From Pseudomonas cremoris (lineage in GTDB: Bacteria; Pseudomonadota; Gammaproteobacteria; Pseudomonadales; Pseudomonadaceae), in assembly GCF_014230465.1 (NCBI RefSeq), contig NZ_JAAXCY010000007.1:248001-312000 (forward strand): a DNA stretch of 64,000 nucleotides. The letters are read 5' to 3'. A model generated the notes under the pieces. The model saw only the letters and a program-made list of their open reading frames with translations, was not told the origin of the DNA and did not search any database. The translations under genes were made by a program, and so were the position numbers. Shown in pieces: positions 48,380-57,974 of the stretch (position 1 is the stretch's first letter; the number at the start of each line of letters is the position of its first letter).

Positions 48380-49531
48380 TTAAAGTTGGTAGTGCTTGAG
48401 CTCGCGAGCAATCACCATCCGCTGAATCTCGCTGGTCCCCTCATAAATCTGCGTAATCCGCGCATCCCGGTAGTAGCGCTCCACCGGGTAATCTTCCAGA
48501 TACCCATACCCGCCATGAATCTGCATCGCTGACGAGCAGACCTTCTCCGCCATTTCCGAAGCAAACAGCTTGGCCTGGGAGGCTTCCGACAGGCAGGGTT
48601 TACCGGCACTGCGCAGGCGCGCCGCGTGGAGGATCAACAGGCGGGCGGCATTCAGGCGGGTTTGCATGTCGGCCAGCAGGTTAGCCACGCTCTGGTGCTC
48701 GATGATGGCTTTGTCGAACTGCACGCGGTCACGGGCATAGGCCAGCGCCGCTTCGAACGCCGCACGGGCGATGCCCAGGGCTTGGGCCGCAATGCCAATG
48801 CGACCGCCTTCCAGGTTCGACAGCGCGATAGCCAGGCCTTTGCCACGTTCACCGAGCAAGTTGGCTTCGGGCACTGTGCATTGGTTGAGGGTCACGGCGC
48901 AGGTGTCTGAGGCGCGGATGCCCATCTTGTGTTCGGTGCGGTCTACCACAAAGCCTGCAGTATGGGTGGGTACCAGGAACGCAGAGATACCTTTCTTGCC
49001 CAGTTCCGGGTCGGTCACGGCAAACACAATCGCCAGCTTGGCGCGTTTGCCGTTGCTGACGAACTGCTTGGCGCCATTGATCACCCACTGGCCGTCGCGC
49101 AGTTCGGCGCGGGTGCGCAGGTTGTGGGCTTCGGAGCCGGCTTGCGGTTCGGTCAGGCAGAAGCAGCCAATCGCCTGGCCGCTGGCGAGGTCGGCGAGCC
49201 AGGTCTGTTTCTGTTCGGGTGTGCCGTAGTTGAGGATCGGCCCGCAACCCACTGAATTATGGATACTCATCAGCGCGCCAGTGGCGCCATCCCCGGCGGA
49301 AATCTCTTCAACGGCGAGGGCATACGCCACGTAGTCGACGTAGGTGCCGCCCCATTCTTCGGGCACCACCATGCCCAGCAGACCCAGCTCACCCATCTTC
49401 GCGACCAGGCGGTCGTCGATCCAGCCGGCTTTCTCCCACGCTTGGGCATGGGGGGCGATTTCGCCACGGGCAAAGTCGCGGGCCATGTCGCGGATCATCA
49501 CTTGTTCTTCTGTGTATTCAATATCTTGCAT
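48380..49531 (-). CDS. Acyl-CoA dehydrogenase (isobutyryl-CoA type likely)
   Basis: A 383-residue acyl-CoA dehydrogenase, clearly a relative of the one at 46311. It has [54 protein letters not shown] and the catalytic Glu in [12 protein letters not shown]. Its partner 3 bases upstream is a 3-hydroxyisobutyryl-CoA hydrolase, which points to isobutyryl-CoA oxidation in valine breakdown; that assignment comes from context. It converges on the first acyl-CoA operon. Confidence 0.9.
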   Translation of the reverse strand: MQDIEYTEEQVMIRDMARDFARGEIAPHAQAWEKAGWIDDRLVAKMGELGLLGMVVPEEWGGTYVDYVAYALAVEEISAGDGATGALMSIHNSVGCGPILNYGTPEQKQTWLADLASGQAIGCFCLTEPQAGSEAHNLRTRAELRDGQWVINGAKQFVSNGKRAKLAIVFAVTDPELGKKGISAFLVPTHTAGFVVDRTEHKMGIRASDTCAVTLNQCTVPEANLLGERGKGLAIALSNLEGGRIGIAAQALGIARAAFEAALAYARDRVQFDKAIIEHQSVANLLADMQTRLNAARLLILHAARLRSAGKPCLSEASQAKLFASEMAEKVCSSAMQIHGGYGYLEDYPVERYYRDARITQIYEGTSEIQRMVIARELKHYQL

Positions 49532-49534
49532 GGC

Positions 49535-50638
49535 TTAGTTCGCAACCTGCTCGAAGTGATGAAAGAAGCTCTCGACATGGCTGGCGTCCAGCCCGTCGAG
49601 GGTGGGAGGGTTCCAGCGCGGGGTCTTGTCCTTGTCGATGATCAGGGCGCGCACGCCTTCGATCAGGTCGCCGCGTTCGAACCATTGGCGATCCAGGTGC
49701 AGTTCCAGGGCAAAGCATTGCTCCAACGGCAGGCGTCGACCACGGCGTAGCATTTGAAGGGTCACGGCCATGGCCAGGGGCGAACGGGTTTGCATCAGGT
49801 TGGCGGTGGTCACGGCCCATTCATGGCTGTCGGCGACCGTGACGGCCTGCAATTGTTCGACGATGCTCGGCACATCTGGCAGGGCAAAGAAGTGGTCGAT
49901 GGCCGGGCGCAAGGCTGCCAGCGGCGCGTCTGGCAGTTGCTGCACCGCCAGTTTGGCAAGCAGGCCTTGCAGGTCTTTGAGCGGGGAATCGTGCCAATGC
50001 AGGCGGTCGAGTTTCTGGTTCAGGTCGTTAAGCTTGGCACTGTCGATGTACCAGTCCGCCAGCCCGCAATACAGCGCATCCGCCGCACGGATTTGAACCC
50101 CGGTAACGCCCAGGTAAGTCCCCAGTTCGCCGGGGATGCGTGACAGGAAATAGCTGCCGCCCACGTCCGGGAAGTACCCGATGGCGGTTTCCGGCATGGC
50201 CAGGCGGCTGCGCTCGGTGACTACGCGTAAGTCGGCGCCTTGCACCAGCCCCATGCCGCCGCCCAGTACAAATCCGTCCATCAGCGCGAGGACGGGCTTG
50301 CGGTAGTGGTGGATGAGCAGGTCGAGTGCGTACTCCTCGACGAAAAAGTCTTGGTGGAGCGTGTCGCCACTTTTAAAGCTGTCATACAGGGAACGGATGT
50401 CGCCGCCGGCGCAAAAGGCCTTCTCGCCAGCGCCGCGCAGGACGACGGCGTACACCGCCGGGTCATCGGCCCAGGCCTGCAGCAGACGGGTGAGGCTGCG
50501 AACCATGTCCAGGGTAATGGCGTTCAAGCCGGCGGGGCGATTGAGGGTGAGGTGGCCGATGTGGTTGCGGACGTCGGCCAGCACCTCTTCTGAACCTGTA
50601 TCGATGCGGCGTGCCTCGGATGAAACCTGAGCAGTCAT
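49535..50638 (-). CDS. 3-hydroxyisobutyryl-CoA hydrolase / enoyl-CoA hydratase family
   Basis: A 367-residue crotonase-fold protein, longer than hydratases and of typical HIBYL-CoA hydrolase length. Motifs include FCAGGDIRSLYDSFK, MDGFVLGGGMGLVQGADLRV and AMPETAIGYFPDVGGSYFLS, the hydrolase signature. It would release 3-hydroxyisobutyrate from its CoA ester in the valine route. ATG 50638 has AGGGAG 6 bases upstream; an ATG at 50671 does not. It is co-transcribed with the acyl-CoA dehydrogenase 3 bases downstream. Confidence 0.9.
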   Translation of the reverse strand: MTAQVSSEARRIDTGSEEVLADVRNHIGHLTLNRPAGLNAITLDMVRSLTRLLQAWADDPAVYAVVLRGAGEKAFCAGGDIRSLYDSFKSGDTLHQDFFVEEYALDLLIHHYRKPVLALMDGFVLGGGMGLVQGADLRVVTERSRLAMPETAIGYFPDVGGSYFLSRIPGELGTYLGVTGVQIRAADALYCGLADWYIDSAKLNDLNQKLDRLHWHDSPLKDLQGLLAKLAVQQLPDAPLAALRPAIDHFFALPDVPSIVEQLQAVTVADSHEWAVTTANLMQTRSPLAMAVTLQMLRRGRRLPLEQCFALELHLDRQWFERGDLIEGVRALIIDKDKTPRWNPPTLDGLDASHVESFFHHFEQVAN

Positions 50639-50755
50639 CTCTAACTCCCTGCTTTTATTGTTCTTTATCAAGAGGTTCGCGGACGAACCATCTCGTGATC
50701 GTACCAGTGCAAATTTGCCCAGTACAACCCGGAATCATGCAGGTCGTTTTTGCAT

Positions 50756-51481
50756 TTATGCAGCGCGTTCGGCCAACACTTCACCGATGCTGCGGCGCCG
50801 CGCATGGGCTTCAGCGGTATGGATCAGCTGTTCCAGTTCAGTGGGCTCGATATCGTAGAACTGCTCCATATCGGCCAGCGCCAGCTTGAGGTCGGCGGCG
50901 GTGATTGCAGCGTCGACCGGAGTCGGCGTACTGCCAAGGGGTGTTGCCGGTGCCTCAATGGCGCCTTTGGGATAGCGCGTGCGCGTGGCGTTGTTGTACG
51001 CCAGGGCGCAGATCAACAGCGCGCCGGCACCGAGCATCACCGCCCCCAGCTCGGACCACCCCAAGGCCGCAGACGCTGGATCGGCCAGTACCAGGCTCAT
51101 GGCCAGGCCACCCGCTGGCGGGTGCAGGCAGCGTAGCCAGCAGATCAAGATCACCGTCATACCGGCTGCCAGGCAGGCACTGCCCAAGGTACGTCCCAGC
51201 ACGCGGGCTACCAATAAGGCCACCACGCCTGCGCACAGGTAACTGCCGATGATCGACCAAGGCTGCGCCAATGCGCCGGAAGACACGGCAAACAACAGCA
51301 CTGCCGAAGCCCCCAACGGGCCAAGCAGGTGCAGGGCGACGTCCATGCCGAAGACTTGGCCGCACAGCCAGACACTGAGCATTGTGCCCAACGCCATGCC
51401 GATAGCGGCGCGGCTCCATTCAGTGGGGCGGGTATTGATAGCAGCGGGGAACCAGCGAGCGAGCATCGAGAGGGAGTCCAT
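50756..51481 (-). CDS. HPP-family inner-membrane protein
   Basis: A 241-residue protein. Residues 15-170 have four or five membrane helices with the family segments HLLGPLGASAVLLFAVSSGA, QPWSIIGSYLCAGVV and CLHPPAGGLAMSLVL (the HPP motif). HPP proteins include nitrite transporters of chloroplasts and cyanobacteria. The C-terminal 70 residues are soluble and acidic. The start at 51481 has no ribosome site and follows an intrinsic-terminator-like hairpin by 11 bases; ATG 51466 is an alternative. Transcription or translation may thus be conditional. Confidence 0.85.
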   Translation of the reverse strand: MDSLSMLARWFPAAINTRPTEWSRAAIGMALGTMLSVWLCGQVFGMDVALHLLGPLGASAVLLFAVSSGALAQPWSIIGSYLCAGVVALLVARVLGRTLGSACLAAGMTVILICWLRCLHPPAGGLAMSLVLADPASAALGWSELGAVMLGAGALLICALAYNNATRTRYPKGAIEAPATPLGSTPTPVDAAITAADLKLALADMEQFYDIEPTELEQLIHTAEAHARRRSIGEVLAERAA

Positions 51482-51492
51482 AAACGGCAGGC

Positions 51493-51530
51493 AAAAAAAA
51501 GGCTCGTCTGGTCGCCCGGAAAAGCCCTTT
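51493..51530 (-). terminator. Terminator-like hairpin in the leader of the HPP gene
   Basis: On the minus strand AAAGGGCT and AGCCTTTT pair over about 8 bp (one G-U) around an 18-base loop, followed directly by a run of 8 T. Its last T is 11 bases from the HPP start codon. It could be an attenuator, or the end of a small RNA transcribed from 51.6 kb. Confidence 0.6.
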
Positions 51531-51592
51531 GAAAGTTCCAACATTTGGGGGAGGAACCTGCGCAGTGTGCCGCGCTGAATAGCGCGACGCCA

Positions 51593-51629
51593 ATGCATAT
51601 TAATGAGGGTTAAATGCAAAAATAATGCA
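51593..51629. promoter_or_regulatory. Three ATGCA boxes upstream of the HPP leader
   Basis: ATGCA occurs at 51593 (within palindromic ATGCAT), 51614 and 51625. The spacings of 21 and 11 bases are close to two and one helical turns. The stretch between is AT-rich, unlike its surroundings. A phased operator or promoter region is plausible; the binding protein is unknown. Confidence 0.3.
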
Positions 51630-51644
51630 GTTATAGCGTGCCCC

Positions 51645-51663
51645 GCGCCGGCATTGCCGGCGC
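51645..51663 (-). terminator. GC hairpin after the GT39 gene, possible end of the arn transcript
   Basis: GCGCCGGCA and TGCCGGCGC form a perfect 9-bp stem with a single-base centre, 7 bases beyond the stop of the glycosyltransferase gene. No T run follows on the minus strand, so efficient intrinsic termination is uncertain. Confidence 0.4.
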
Positions 51664-51669
51664 ACAGCG

Positions 51670-53292
51670 TCAAGGTTGCACAGGTTTAGCCAAGTGCAGC
51701 AGCACATACGGGTCCTTGTCGAACTCGCCGGTGAGCGTCGGAGTGAGACCGCTAAAGCGCGGGTCTTTCAACAAGGCGAAGTCCGCAGCACTCATCACCA
51801 GCCAGGCCGGCGCCACTATCGGGTTCAGGTCCGACGGTTGTTGCGTAAACAGCGGTACGCGGTCGCAATCGTAATTGACCATGAACTTGATCGCTTTGGC
51901 GTCCTTGCCCAGGCCATGCAGGATCACGGGGGCGCGATCTTGCTGAACCTGTGCTTTCACCGCCAGGCTGAACGTTCGGGTGTCGTAGAGACTGCGCTCC
52001 AACGGCTCGACAATCACGATATAGGTGGTCCAGATTGCCAGCACCGCAATCAATGCAGGGCCTACAGGGCGCAGGCGCGGTTTGAACACCGTCAGCAACG
52101 CCAATACCTGCAGCACGACCAGCACGCTAAGAATCGGCGCAAGACTGCCCAATTGCTCGGCGTAGCGACGCCGTACCATCCACAACCCGACCGCCAGCAA
52201 CGCGGGCAGCAGCACCCAGATACCGAGCATCAAGCCGCGCAACCAAGCGAACAGCCGGCCTTGTGCGACCTGGAAAGGATACGCAGCAATAATCGCCGCC
52301 ATCGGCAACATCGGCAGCACATAACGCGCCTTCTTCGCTTGCGGGATCGACAGGCCAAGCATTACCAACAGGCCTGCCGCCGCGCAGTACAGCACCAGCT
52401 GCAACGCCGGGTCTGGTGTACGTCGCCCGCCGACTGCCACGCCAAGCAGTACCAGCAATGCCAGTGGGTAGGCGAGGGCGTAGTTGCCCAGCGAGCTGGT
52501 GAAGTAATACAACGCGCCGCTGGAGCCTTCGCTACCGTCCATGCGCCCCAGGAACTGCATGCGAATCACGTCTTGCATGAACGTGTCGCCGCCGCTGAGT
52601 TTGGCCAGCAACAACAGCAAGCCCACACAAGCGCCCAGCAACGCCAGGGCCAACAGCCCGAAGCTGAACAGCCGGCTCCATTGGCGGTTGATCAGGTAAT
52701 AGCTGCACAACATGCCGGTAGGAATCACCAAGCCGATCGGCCCGCGAATCGCAAAACCGAGGATCAGCAGCAGATACAACCAGTGCAAACGCTTGCCGGC
52801 ACCGAAGTGATCATGGCTATAACCGAGGTAGAACACCGCCAGGGCGACGGCCGCGAGCATTTGGTCGAGGGACACCGCGCGGGTTTCGCTGATGAAGGTG
52901 CTGCTGAGCAACAACATCAGTACGCTGAGCACTCCCCAGCGTGGCGAGTAGGGCGCGGTCAGGCGATACACCAGGATGACGATGATGGCCGAGGCCATCG
53001 CCGTCGGTAACCAGGCCGTGAGGCTGGTGACCTGGTCAAATGGCAACGACAGCAGCCAGGTCAGTATCGTCGAGGTCGCCAGGTAATCGGCATACGGCTG
53101 GCCGTACGTGGTCGGGAAGAAGCTCGGCCCATGGCGCAGCATCTCCTGGGCGAACACCACGAAACGCGAGTCGAAACCGATGATTGCCTGGTGCCAGTTA
53201 CCGGCGATAAACAGCAACAGCGCCAACAAGCCCAAGCCGAGGGATTGCTGGCGAATGGTTGCATTCAGCAGGGGCGGTTGGGCTTTGTTCAC
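51670..53292 (-). CDS. GT39/ArnT-like membrane glycosyltransferase, second copy in the arn operon
   Basis: A 540-residue protein with about 12 membrane helices. The first periplasmic loop holds GFDSRFVVFAQEMLRHGPSF, comparable with the [18 protein letters not shown] motif that carries the catalytic Asp of ArnT at 57 kb. VSLDQMLAAVALAVFYLGYS is the second family block. Such enzymes move a sugar from undecaprenyl phosphate onto an envelope acceptor in the periplasm. The start is GTG at 53292, 3 bases after the ugd stop, so it belongs to the arn operon. Its donor and acceptor may differ from those of ArnT. Confidence 0.83.
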   Translation of the reverse strand: MNKAQPPLLNATIRQQSLGLGLLALLLFIAGNWHQAIIGFDSRFVVFAQEMLRHGPSFFPTTYGQPYADYLATSTILTWLLSLPFDQVTSLTAWLPTAMASAIIVILVYRLTAPYSPRWGVLSVLMLLLSSTFISETRAVSLDQMLAAVALAVFYLGYSHDHFGAGKRLHWLYLLLILGFAIRGPIGLVIPTGMLCSYYLINRQWSRLFSFGLLALALLGACVGLLLLLAKLSGGDTFMQDVIRMQFLGRMDGSEGSSGALYYFTSSLGNYALAYPLALLVLLGVAVGGRRTPDPALQLVLYCAAAGLLVMLGLSIPQAKKARYVLPMLPMAAIIAAYPFQVAQGRLFAWLRGLMLGIWVLLPALLAVGLWMVRRRYAEQLGSLAPILSVLVVLQVLALLTVFKPRLRPVGPALIAVLAIWTTYIVIVEPLERSLYDTRTFSLAVKAQVQQDRAPVILHGLGKDAKAIKFMVNYDCDRVPLFTQQPSDLNPIVAPAWLVMSAADFALLKDPRFSGLTPTLTGEFDKDPYVLLHLAKPVQP

Positions 53293-53295
53293 GTC

Positions 53296-54687
53296 TCAGG
53301 CTTCCACGACCTGATCTGCCGATTGAGCCACCCACTGTTGCTGGGGAATCGGCAGCTGGCACGAATCGCCACGGCCAATCGGGTAGTACTGGAAGCCTTT
53401 ACGGGCCAGGCGTTCGCCGTCGTACAGATTGCGACCGTCGAAGATCACCGGGGTTTTCAAACGCTGGTGGATCAAGTCGAAGTCCGGGGCCTTGAATTGC
53501 TGCCATTCGGTGCAGACGATGAGCGCATCGGCGCCGCTCAAGGCTGACTCGGGAGTGCCCAACAGGGTCAGGCGAGATTCTTCGCCGTAGATACGCTGGG
53601 TTTCCTGCATGGCTTCCGGGTCGAACGCGCGCACGTTGGCGCCGGCGGCCCACAGCGCTTCCATCAGAACGCGGCTTGGTGCGTCGCGCATGTCATCGGT
53701 GTTGGGCTTGAATGCCAGGCCCCACAAGGCGAAGGTCTTGCCCTGGAGATCGCCCTTGAAGAACGCGTTGATTCGCTCAAACAGCTTGCTCTTTTGGCGT
53801 TGGTTGATGGCTTCCACCGCTTCCAGCAGGTCGCTGGAGCAATTGGCTTCCTTGGCGCTGTGGATCAGGGCGCGCATGTCTTTCGGGAAACACGAACCGC
53901 CGTAGCCGCAGCCGGGGTAGATAAAGTGGTAACCGATGCGCGAGTCGGCGCCGATACCCAGGCGCACGGCTTCGATGTCCGCGCCCAGGTGTTCGGCCAG
54001 CTCGGCGATCTGGTTGATAAAGCTGATCTTGGTAGCCAGCATGCAGTTGGCGGCGTACTTGGTCAGTTCGGCGCTGCGCAGGTCCATGAAGATGATGCGG
54101 TCGTGGTTGCGGTTGAACGGCGCGTACAGGTCACGCATCACGTCGCGCACCTCTTCACGCTCGCAGCCGATGACAATGCGGTCCGGGCGGCGGCAGTCGG
54201 CAACCGCCGAGCCTTCCTTGAGGAATTCCGGGTTCGAGACGATATCGAACTCCAGGTGCCGGCCAGCAGCGTGCAGGGCTTTTTCGATGTGCGCGCGCAG
54301 GGTGTCGCCGGTGCCGACCGGTACGGTGGATTTTTCCACCAGGATCACTGGCTCGATGCGGTGGCGCGCTACGGCATCGCCAACCGACAGCACATATTTC
54401 AGGTCAGCCGAACCGTCTTCATCCGACGGTGTACCCACGGCAATGAACAATACTTCGCCGTGTTCAACCGCGAGTTTTTCGTCGTGGGTAAAGTGCAGTC
54501 GCCCGCTTTCCAGGTTCTCTTTGACCATGGCCGCCAGCCCCGGCTCGAAGATGGTCACATGGCCTTTCTGCAGCGACTCGACCTTGTTCTTGTCTACGTC
54601 CATGCAGATGACATCGTGACCGACTTCGGCCAACACAGTGGCCTGCACCAGGCCGACGTAACCGCTACCAAATACACTGATTTTCAT
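53296..54687 (-). CDS. ugd: UDP-glucose 6-dehydrogenase
   Basis: A 463-residue enzyme that oxidises UDP-glucose twice to UDP-glucuronate with NAD+, the first step toward UDP-L-Ara4N. The NAD motif is [20 protein letters not shown]. The active-site Cys is in [34 protein letters not shown] and [16 protein letters not shown] are further family blocks. Its ATG overlaps the arnF stop (ATGA). This fits the arn operon order of pseudomonads. Confidence 0.95.
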   Translation of the reverse strand: MKISVFGSGYVGLVQATVLAEVGHDVICMDVDKNKVESLQKGHVTIFEPGLAAMVKENLESGRLHFTHDEKLAVEHGEVLFIAVGTPSDEDGSADLKYVLSVGDAVARHRIEPVILVEKSTVPVGTGDTLRAHIEKALHAAGRHLEFDIVSNPEFLKEGSAVADCRRPDRIVIGCEREEVRDVMRDLYAPFNRNHDRIIFMDLRSAELTKYAANCMLATKISFINQIAELAEHLGADIEAVRLGIGADSRIGYHFIYPGCGYGGSCFPKDMRALIHSAKEANCSSDLLEAVEAINQRQKSKLFERINAFFKGDLQGKTFALWGLAFKPNTDDMRDAPSRVLMEALWAAGANVRAFDPEAMQETQRIYGEESRLTLLGTPESALSGADALIVCTEWQQFKAPDFDLIHQRLKTPVIFDGRNLYDGERLARKGFQYYPIGRGDSCQLPIPQQQWVAQSADQVVEA

Positions 54688-55097
54688 GGGGCATTCCTGG
54701 GACTTGTAGTACTAGCACGGCGAGAGTTGATAACCAGAACACCGAGGACGACCAAGGCCACCCCCAGGGTTTTTGAAAGCGAGAAATGTTCGTTGAACAC
54801 CGGCAGGCTGGCCGCCAGCAGGTACACCAGCGCGTAGCTGATGCTCAGCAGCGAATAGGCGCGGCCCAGCGGCAGGTGCTTGAGCGCGCCGAGCCAGCAA
54901 AGCATCGACAGCGCATAGGCAAAGATCGCCAGGATCACCACGCCAAGGGCACCGAGGTCGATGGCATTGCTGTTGAATGCGCTGAGCCATTCGGTAGGCA
55001 GCGGCAAGCGCGTCATGCTCCAGCGCATGCCCAACTGGGCGGCGCTGACCAGGCCGACACTGCCCAGGGCCAGGGCAAAGCCTTGCGTGCGGCTCAT
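54684..55097 (-). CDS. arnF: Ara4N-undecaprenyl phosphate flippase subunit
   Basis: A 137-residue, four-helix protein of the small EamA/DMT type ([31 protein letters not shown] segment [36 protein letters not shown]). With ArnE it flips undecaprenyl-phosphate-Ara4N across the inner membrane. The ATG at 55097 overlaps the arnE stop (ATGA). Upstream extensions of the frame are not protein-like. Confidence 0.9.
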   Translation of the reverse strand: MSRTQGFALALGSVGLVSAAQLGMRWSMTRLPLPTEWLSAFNSNAIDLGALGVVILAIFAYALSMLCWLGALKHLPLGRAYSLLSISYALVYLLAASLPVFNEHFSLSKTLGVALVVLGVLVINSRRASTTSPRNAP

Positions 55098-55441
55098 ACC
55101 TGGCGCCCCAGCAACACCACGCCGGCTATCACCAGCACCACGCCGAGCCAGTGGCGGCCATCGATGTGTTCGTGAAAGACAAAGCGTGCCACCAACGTGA
55201 CCAGTACGAAGTTCAGACTGAGCATGGGGTAGGCAATGCCCACCTCCAGGCGCTGCAACACCAGCAACCACACCAGCAGGCCCAGGCCCAGGCAGATCAA
55301 TGCTGCCCACAACCAGGGTGAGCGTAGTTTCAGCGCCCAGCCATCAGGCAGGTCGCGCCAGCTTTCCACCGCAAACTTCTGCGAGACCTGGCCCATGCAC
55401 GTCAGCAAGCAGGCCGCCAATAACAGGAGCAGGGTGATCAT
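55094..55441 (-). CDS. arnE: Ara4N-undecaprenyl phosphate flippase subunit
   Basis: A 115-residue, four-helix protein of the SMR-like EamA group ([56 protein letters not shown]). It is the partner of ArnF in moving the lipid-linked aminosugar to the periplasmic face. The ATG overlaps the arnT stop by 4 bases. Confidence 0.92.
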   Translation of the reverse strand: MITLLLLLAACLLTCMGQVSQKFAVESWRDLPDGWALKLRSPWLWAALICLGLGLLVWLLVLQRLEVGIAYPMLSLNFVLVTLVARFVFHEHIDGRHWLGVVLVIAGVVLLGRQV

Positions 55442-57093
55442 TGCCCAGCCTGCGGGAAGATCAGAATCACGATATTGCCTTGTTCATAACGCTTGCCGTC
55501 GTTGGGCAACAAGGCAACTTCGGCAATCTCATCGTCACCTTTAACCCGCATCACCACACCGACCGGACCTTTTTTGCGTGCGTCGCTCATCCATTGCTGG
55601 ACGTGGGTGGTGTCGATCTTGTGATGGGTGGCATCCGCGTAAGTCAGGCCGTATTTGACTTCACCGACGGTGTTGTAGAGGGTCACGTCCGGACGAGCCA
55701 AACGCCAGGACAGTGCAGACGCAGCGCCGAGATCATTGCTCAGCAAGGCGGTGGCCGGTTGCAGTTCCTGCAGGTGATCGATGATGAATTGGTCCGGGGT
55801 CTTGTTGTAGACCACCGAGTGCGGCAGTGCGGCAGGCACCAGCGCCACCAGCAACCAACTGCCGATCACTGGCGCGGCCCACAGTTTCAATGGACGCGCG
55901 GCCTGCAGCAGGTTGGCGATGATCCAGCCGAACAGGAACACGAACACCAGCACCAGGCTGAGGGTTTCCTGGCCATGCTCGTACACCGGTTTCTTCAATT
56001 GGAACCAGGTCAGCGCCAACAGGCCGAGGATACCGACCACCAGGTTCAACCAACCGTTGATGCGCAAGGCACGGCTGCGGCCTGCGGCAAGCTTGTCGGC
56101 CAGGGTCGAACCCATCAGCAGGGCCAGGGGCAGCAGGCACGGCATGATGTAAGAGGGCAACTTGCCCTTGGCCAGGCTAAAAAATGCCAGCGGCATCAGC
56201 AGCCACAGCAACAGGAAGGCTGTTTTTGGCAGACGCTTTTCTTGCCACGCGTGCTTGACGGTGGACGGCAACAGGGCGACCCAAGGCAGCGAGAACGCGA
56301 CCAGCAGCGGCAGGTAGTACCAGAACGGCTCGGCGTGCTGGGCGTCTTCACCGGCAAAGCGTTGGATATGCTCGTGCCAGAAGAAGAAGTTCCAGTAATC
56401 CGGCTCTTGCAGGTGCACCGCCAGCGCCCACGGCAGGCTGACCACAATCGCCACGACCACGGCGACCACGCCATAACCCAGCAACTCACGGAAGCGTTTC
56501 TGCCAGATTGCGTAGGGCAGGGCGATCAGTACCGGCAACAGCCAGGCCAGGAAGCCTTTGGTCATGAACCCCATGCCACAGGCAAAACCCAATAACGCCC
56601 AGGAACCCAGGCGGCCATTACGCGTGGTGCTGTCGAAGCAAAACCACAACGCCACGCCGGTCAGGTTGACCCAGAAGGTGAACTGCGGGTCAAGGTTGGC
56701 GTAGCCACCCAAGGCCGCGACGCTGACAAAACTCATGTACAGCACGGTGCTGACCAGCGTCTTTTGCGGGTCATTCCACAAGCGGCGCGAGACCAGGTAC
56801 ACCAGCAGGATGCTCAGACCGGTACTCAGCGCCGAGGCGAAACGCACGCCAAACAGGTTCTGGCCGAAAATCGCCTGGCCCAGCGCGATCATCCAGTAAC
56901 CCGCCGCCGGTTTTTCAAAGTAGCGAATGCCCATGAAGTGCGGCGACGCCCACTTGCCGGTCAGCAGCATTTCCTGGCTGATCTGCGCGTAGCGGGTTTC
57001 ATCGGGAATCCACAGGCCATGGGTGGCCAGCGGAATCAGGTAAAACACAGCAAACGCCAACAGGAGCAGGGGCAGCGCCCAACGCCGGATCAT
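55438..57093 (-). CDS. arnT: Lipid A 4-amino-4-deoxy-L-arabinosyltransferase
   Basis: A 551-residue integral membrane enzyme, the usual ArnT length. The first periplasmic loop has [20 protein letters not shown] with the catalytic Asp; [20 protein letters not shown] and [20 protein letters not shown] are family blocks. It transfers Ara4N from undecaprenyl phosphate to lipid A phosphates, lowering binding of polymyxin and cationic peptides. The ATG at 57093 overlaps the arnD stop (ATGA). Confidence 0.95.
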   Translation of the reverse strand: MIRRWALPLLLLAFAVFYLIPLATHGLWIPDETRYAQISQEMLLTGKWASPHFMGIRYFEKPAAGYWMIALGQAIFGQNLFGVRFASALSTGLSILLVYLVSRRLWNDPQKTLVSTVLYMSFVSVAALGGYANLDPQFTFWVNLTGVALWFCFDSTTRNGRLGSWALLGFACGMGFMTKGFLAWLLPVLIALPYAIWQKRFRELLGYGVVAVVVAIVVSLPWALAVHLQEPDYWNFFFWHEHIQRFAGEDAQHAEPFWYYLPLLVAFSLPWVALLPSTVKHAWQEKRLPKTAFLLLWLLMPLAFFSLAKGKLPSYIMPCLLPLALLMGSTLADKLAAGRSRALRINGWLNLVVGILGLLALTWFQLKKPVYEHGQETLSLVLVFVFLFGWIIANLLQAARPLKLWAAPVIGSWLLVALVPAALPHSVVYNKTPDQFIIDHLQELQPATALLSNDLGAASALSWRLARPDVTLYNTVGEVKYGLTYADATHHKIDTTHVQQWMSDARKKGPVGVVMRVKGDDEIAEVALLPNDGKRYEQGNIVILIFPQAGQ

Positions 57094-57974
57094 GCCTGTT
57101 GTACTCCGAGCCAACCCTCGCGGCCGGGCAAGGCGCCACGCACCAGGTGTTGCTGGGGCAGGGTGGTCAGGTCCGCCGGCAACAGGTCGCCCAGCGGTTT
57201 GAAATCGATACCGCGCTGCCCTGCCTGGGCGAGCAACTGGCGAAAATCGTTGGCCATCAGAATCCCTTCTACTTCTGCGTGGATCGTGTAGACGTTCAGT
57301 TTCGATTCGGCGAAGCGGTCGAGAATGAACCCATTGAAGTCTTTGGCAGCCACCACCGGCCCGACGACTTCGTCGAAGGTCGGCAGGTCTACCGGAATTT
57401 GTGGGGTGCCCGCGCTGCCATCGGCCAGTGTTGGCCTGAACAGGCTGGTGCCCCGGCAATCGCTGTTGTAGCGAAAGTTGAACCCTTGCTTGGCTTGCAC
57501 CACACGCTCATCGGCACGCCAGCCGGCGGCCGCTGAACAGTCGATGCGTTCACCGAGGATGTCGCTGAGGGTGTCGACGCCACGGCGGATCTGTTCGATC
57601 AGCTGTGCTTCGCTCCAGCGCCCGGTGTTGGCCTGCCAGCCGTGGTGATCCCAGGCGTGCAGGCCGACTTCGTGCCCGGCGGCCTTGGCCTGGCGCATCA
57701 AGTGCCCCAGGTCACGGCCAATCGGCTTGCCCGGCCAGGCAGTGCCGGCCAGTAAGATATCCAGGCCATACAGGCCTACGGCATTGGAACGCAGCATCTT
57801 CCACAGGAACTGCGGGCGGATGAGACGCCACAAGTGGCGTCCCATGTTATCCGGCCCGACGCTGAAGAAGAACGTCGCTTTCACCGAGGCTTCATCCAGG
57901 GATTCGAGCAACCGCGGCACACCTTCACGGGTGCCACGGTAGGTGTCGACATCAATGCGAAGACCTGCCTGCAT
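57090..57974 (-). CDS. arnD: 4-deoxy-4-formamido-L-arabinose-phosphoundecaprenol deformylase
   Basis: A 294-residue NodB-type metal hydrolase. It begins [20 protein letters not shown], the metal-binding Asp-Asp region; [14 protein letters not shown] supplies the His pair. It removes the formyl group from lipid-linked Ara4FN, making the transfer pathway irreversible. Its ATG shares one base with the arnA stop (TGATG). Confidence 0.94.
   Translation of the reverse strand: MQAGLRIDVDTYRGTREGVPRLLESLDEASVKATFFFSVGPDNMGRHLWRLIRPQFLWKMLRSNAVGLYGLDILLAGTAWPGKPIGRDLGHLMRQAKAAGHEVGLHAWDHHGWQANTGRWSEAQLIEQIRRGVDTLSDILGERIDCSAAAGWRADERVVQAKQGFNFRYNSDCRGTSLFRPTLADGSAGTPQIPVDLPTFDEVVGPVVAAKDFNGFILDRFAESKLNVYTIHAEVEGILMANDFRQLLAQAGQRGIDFKPLGDLLPADLTTLPQQHLVRGALPGREGWLGVQQA

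Noticed and set aside
44334..50638. A single operon for one amino acid
   Set aside because: The genes form two convergent units separated by a REP pair; the first fits isoleucine-type, the second valine-type intermediates, so they were kept apart.
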